Assembly: GCA_949448405.1 (NCBI GenBank)
Contig: CASTFX010000079.1
Coordinates: 1 to 6,002, forward strand
DNA length: 6,002 nt
Direction of reading: 5' to 3'
Source: an uncultured Clostridia bacterium
Lineage (GTDB): Bacteria; Bacillota; Clostridia; TANB77; CAG-508
Shown here: piece after piece, positions 5,618 through 6,002 of the stretch
Layout: each line of letters opens with the position of its first letter
Position numbering within the stretch: position 1 is the first letter of the stretch
Translations under genes and position numbers: made by a program
Notes under the pieces: generated by a model
Database searches by the model: none
Told to the model about the DNA's origin: nothing
Seen by the model: only the letters and a program-made list of their open reading frames with translations

Positions 5618-5806
5618 AAGGGGCTCATCAGAGCTATCGTTAAAAACGACGTGGTTGCCATAGACATCATCAATAGCAGCGGTAAAAGGAACTTTCGGAG
5701 GATTCATCGTGATTCCGGTGTGCCGGTGCATCCCATAGAATGAACCTCTTCCCCTTTCGCCTTTGGGTTTACGCTCAGTGAAACTGTCTTTCCTTAAAGT
5801 TGCCAT
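5609..5806 (-). CDS. Unrecognised 65-residue protein, compositionally foreign
   Basis: I do not recognise this protein. The N-terminal half is basic and probably disordered (KPKGERGRG at 13-21, then HRHTG at 27-31); the C-terminal half is less charged and ends acidic (NDSSDEPLGE). It has no cysteine, membrane segment or signal peptide. Evidence that it is real: AAAGGAGG on the minus strand (5814-5821) sits 7 nt before the ATG, a promoter lies upstream, and a tailored terminator follows the stop. By hand count it is about 47% GC against about 30% for the Nudix gene next to it, and it uses CGT, CGG, CAC, ACC, ACG and GTC codons that are rare in its neighbours. That points to recent acquisition or strong codon selection. 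The 'PPKVPFTAAIDDVYGNHVVF' core (36-55) may be a small beta-structured unit, which is inference only. It might be a nucleic-acid-associated or mobile-element accessory protein. Confidence 0.75.
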   Translation of the reverse strand: MATLRKDSFTERKPKGERGRGSFYGMHRHTGITMNPPKVPFTAAIDDVYGNHVVFNDSSDEPLGE

Positions 5807-5813
5807 GAATATG

Positions 5814-5821
5814 CCTCCTTT
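5814..5821 (-). promoter_or_regulatory. Ribosome binding site of the minus-strand small gene
   Basis: On the minus strand this reads AAAGGAGG, a near-perfect match to the anti-Shine-Dalgarno sequence, 7 nt before the ATG at 5806. It is one of the two strongest sites in the window and implies efficient translation. Confidence 0.85.
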
Positions 5822-5889
5822 TGCATTTAGGTTCTACATTTGTTTGAACTCAACAATTCTTACAATCCAAGCTTAAGGCTACCATAAAT

Positions 5890-5918
5890 ATATTATCATA
5901 GATTGAATAAAATTTCAA
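5890..5918 (-). promoter_or_regulatory. Promoter of the minus-strand small gene, extended -10
   Basis: On the minus strand a -35 box TTGAAA (5918-5913) and a -10 box TAATAT (5895-5890) are 17 nt apart, with TG one base before the -10 box. The predicted leader of about 75 nt contains TTGTT and AACAA arms (5840-5844 and 5852-5856) flanking 7 nt, a possible operator or small hairpin. An alternative promoter further out (TTGACT, then TAACTT) is weaker. From 5919 to the window end I see no gene. Confidence 0.6.
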
Positions 5919-6002
5919 TAAAATAAAAAATCAAGTTATTGCAAAATTGTAGGTTAGTCAAACATATGTCACACTTTATTGAAAAATATATATCTTGAAA
6001 TA

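Noticed and set aside
5633..5680. YGNHV in the small minus-strand protein as a class IIa bacteriocin (YGNGV) box
   Set aside because: Pediocin-type peptides carry the box near the mature N-terminus with paired cysteines after a double-glycine leader. Here it is near the C-terminus and there is no cysteine.
5962..5969. ACATATGT palindrome near the right end as an operator
   Set aside because: An 8-nt palindrome is expected by chance in AT-rich DNA, and it lies well upstream of the favoured minus-strand promoter.

Overview
The window is AT-rich DNA, about 20-35% GC by eye in most genes. It has strong purine-rich ribosome binding sites, AGA/ATA/TTA-rich codon use and compact intrinsic terminators. 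This fits a low-GC Firmicute, most likely a member of the Clostridia; that placement is inferred from composition and the style of the proteins, not from a marker search. Seven protein-coding genes are supported. No rRNA, tRNA, CRISPR array or insertion sequence was seen.

Left part (1-2791): the window opens inside a coiled-coil gene that carries an 11-residue tandem repeat. It ends at a long hairpin terminator (371-425). A promoter then drives a 340-residue membrane protein resembling the C-terminal half of DUF2207 (YciQ-like) proteins but lacking their N-terminal extracellular domain. Next is purM (purine biosynthesis, AIR synthetase), complete and with its own promoter and ribosome binding site, but with no other pur gene beside it.

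Middle (2731-4149): a terminator hairpin after purM shares its left arm with the -10 box of a candidate promoter for the next gene. That gene encodes a membrane-anchored protein with a coiled coil and a C-terminal lysozyme/glucosaminidase-like domain that contains a canonical EF-hand calcium loop. It ends in a strong two-part terminator.

Right part (4208-5560): one promoter appears to serve three co-directional genes: a six-helix membrane protein, a 65-residue charged helical protein, and a Nudix hydrolase very similar in layout to streptococcal MutX (8-oxo-dGTP diphosphatase). No terminator is seen between them.

Right end (5561-6002): a convergent minus-strand cassette with its own promoter, a near-perfect ribosome binding site, an unrecognised 65-residue gene and a terminator. 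Its GC content (about 47% by hand count) and codon choice differ sharply from its neighbours, which suggests recent acquisition. This is the best candidate for something undescribed. Across the window, all five candidate promoters carry an extended -10 TGn motif.
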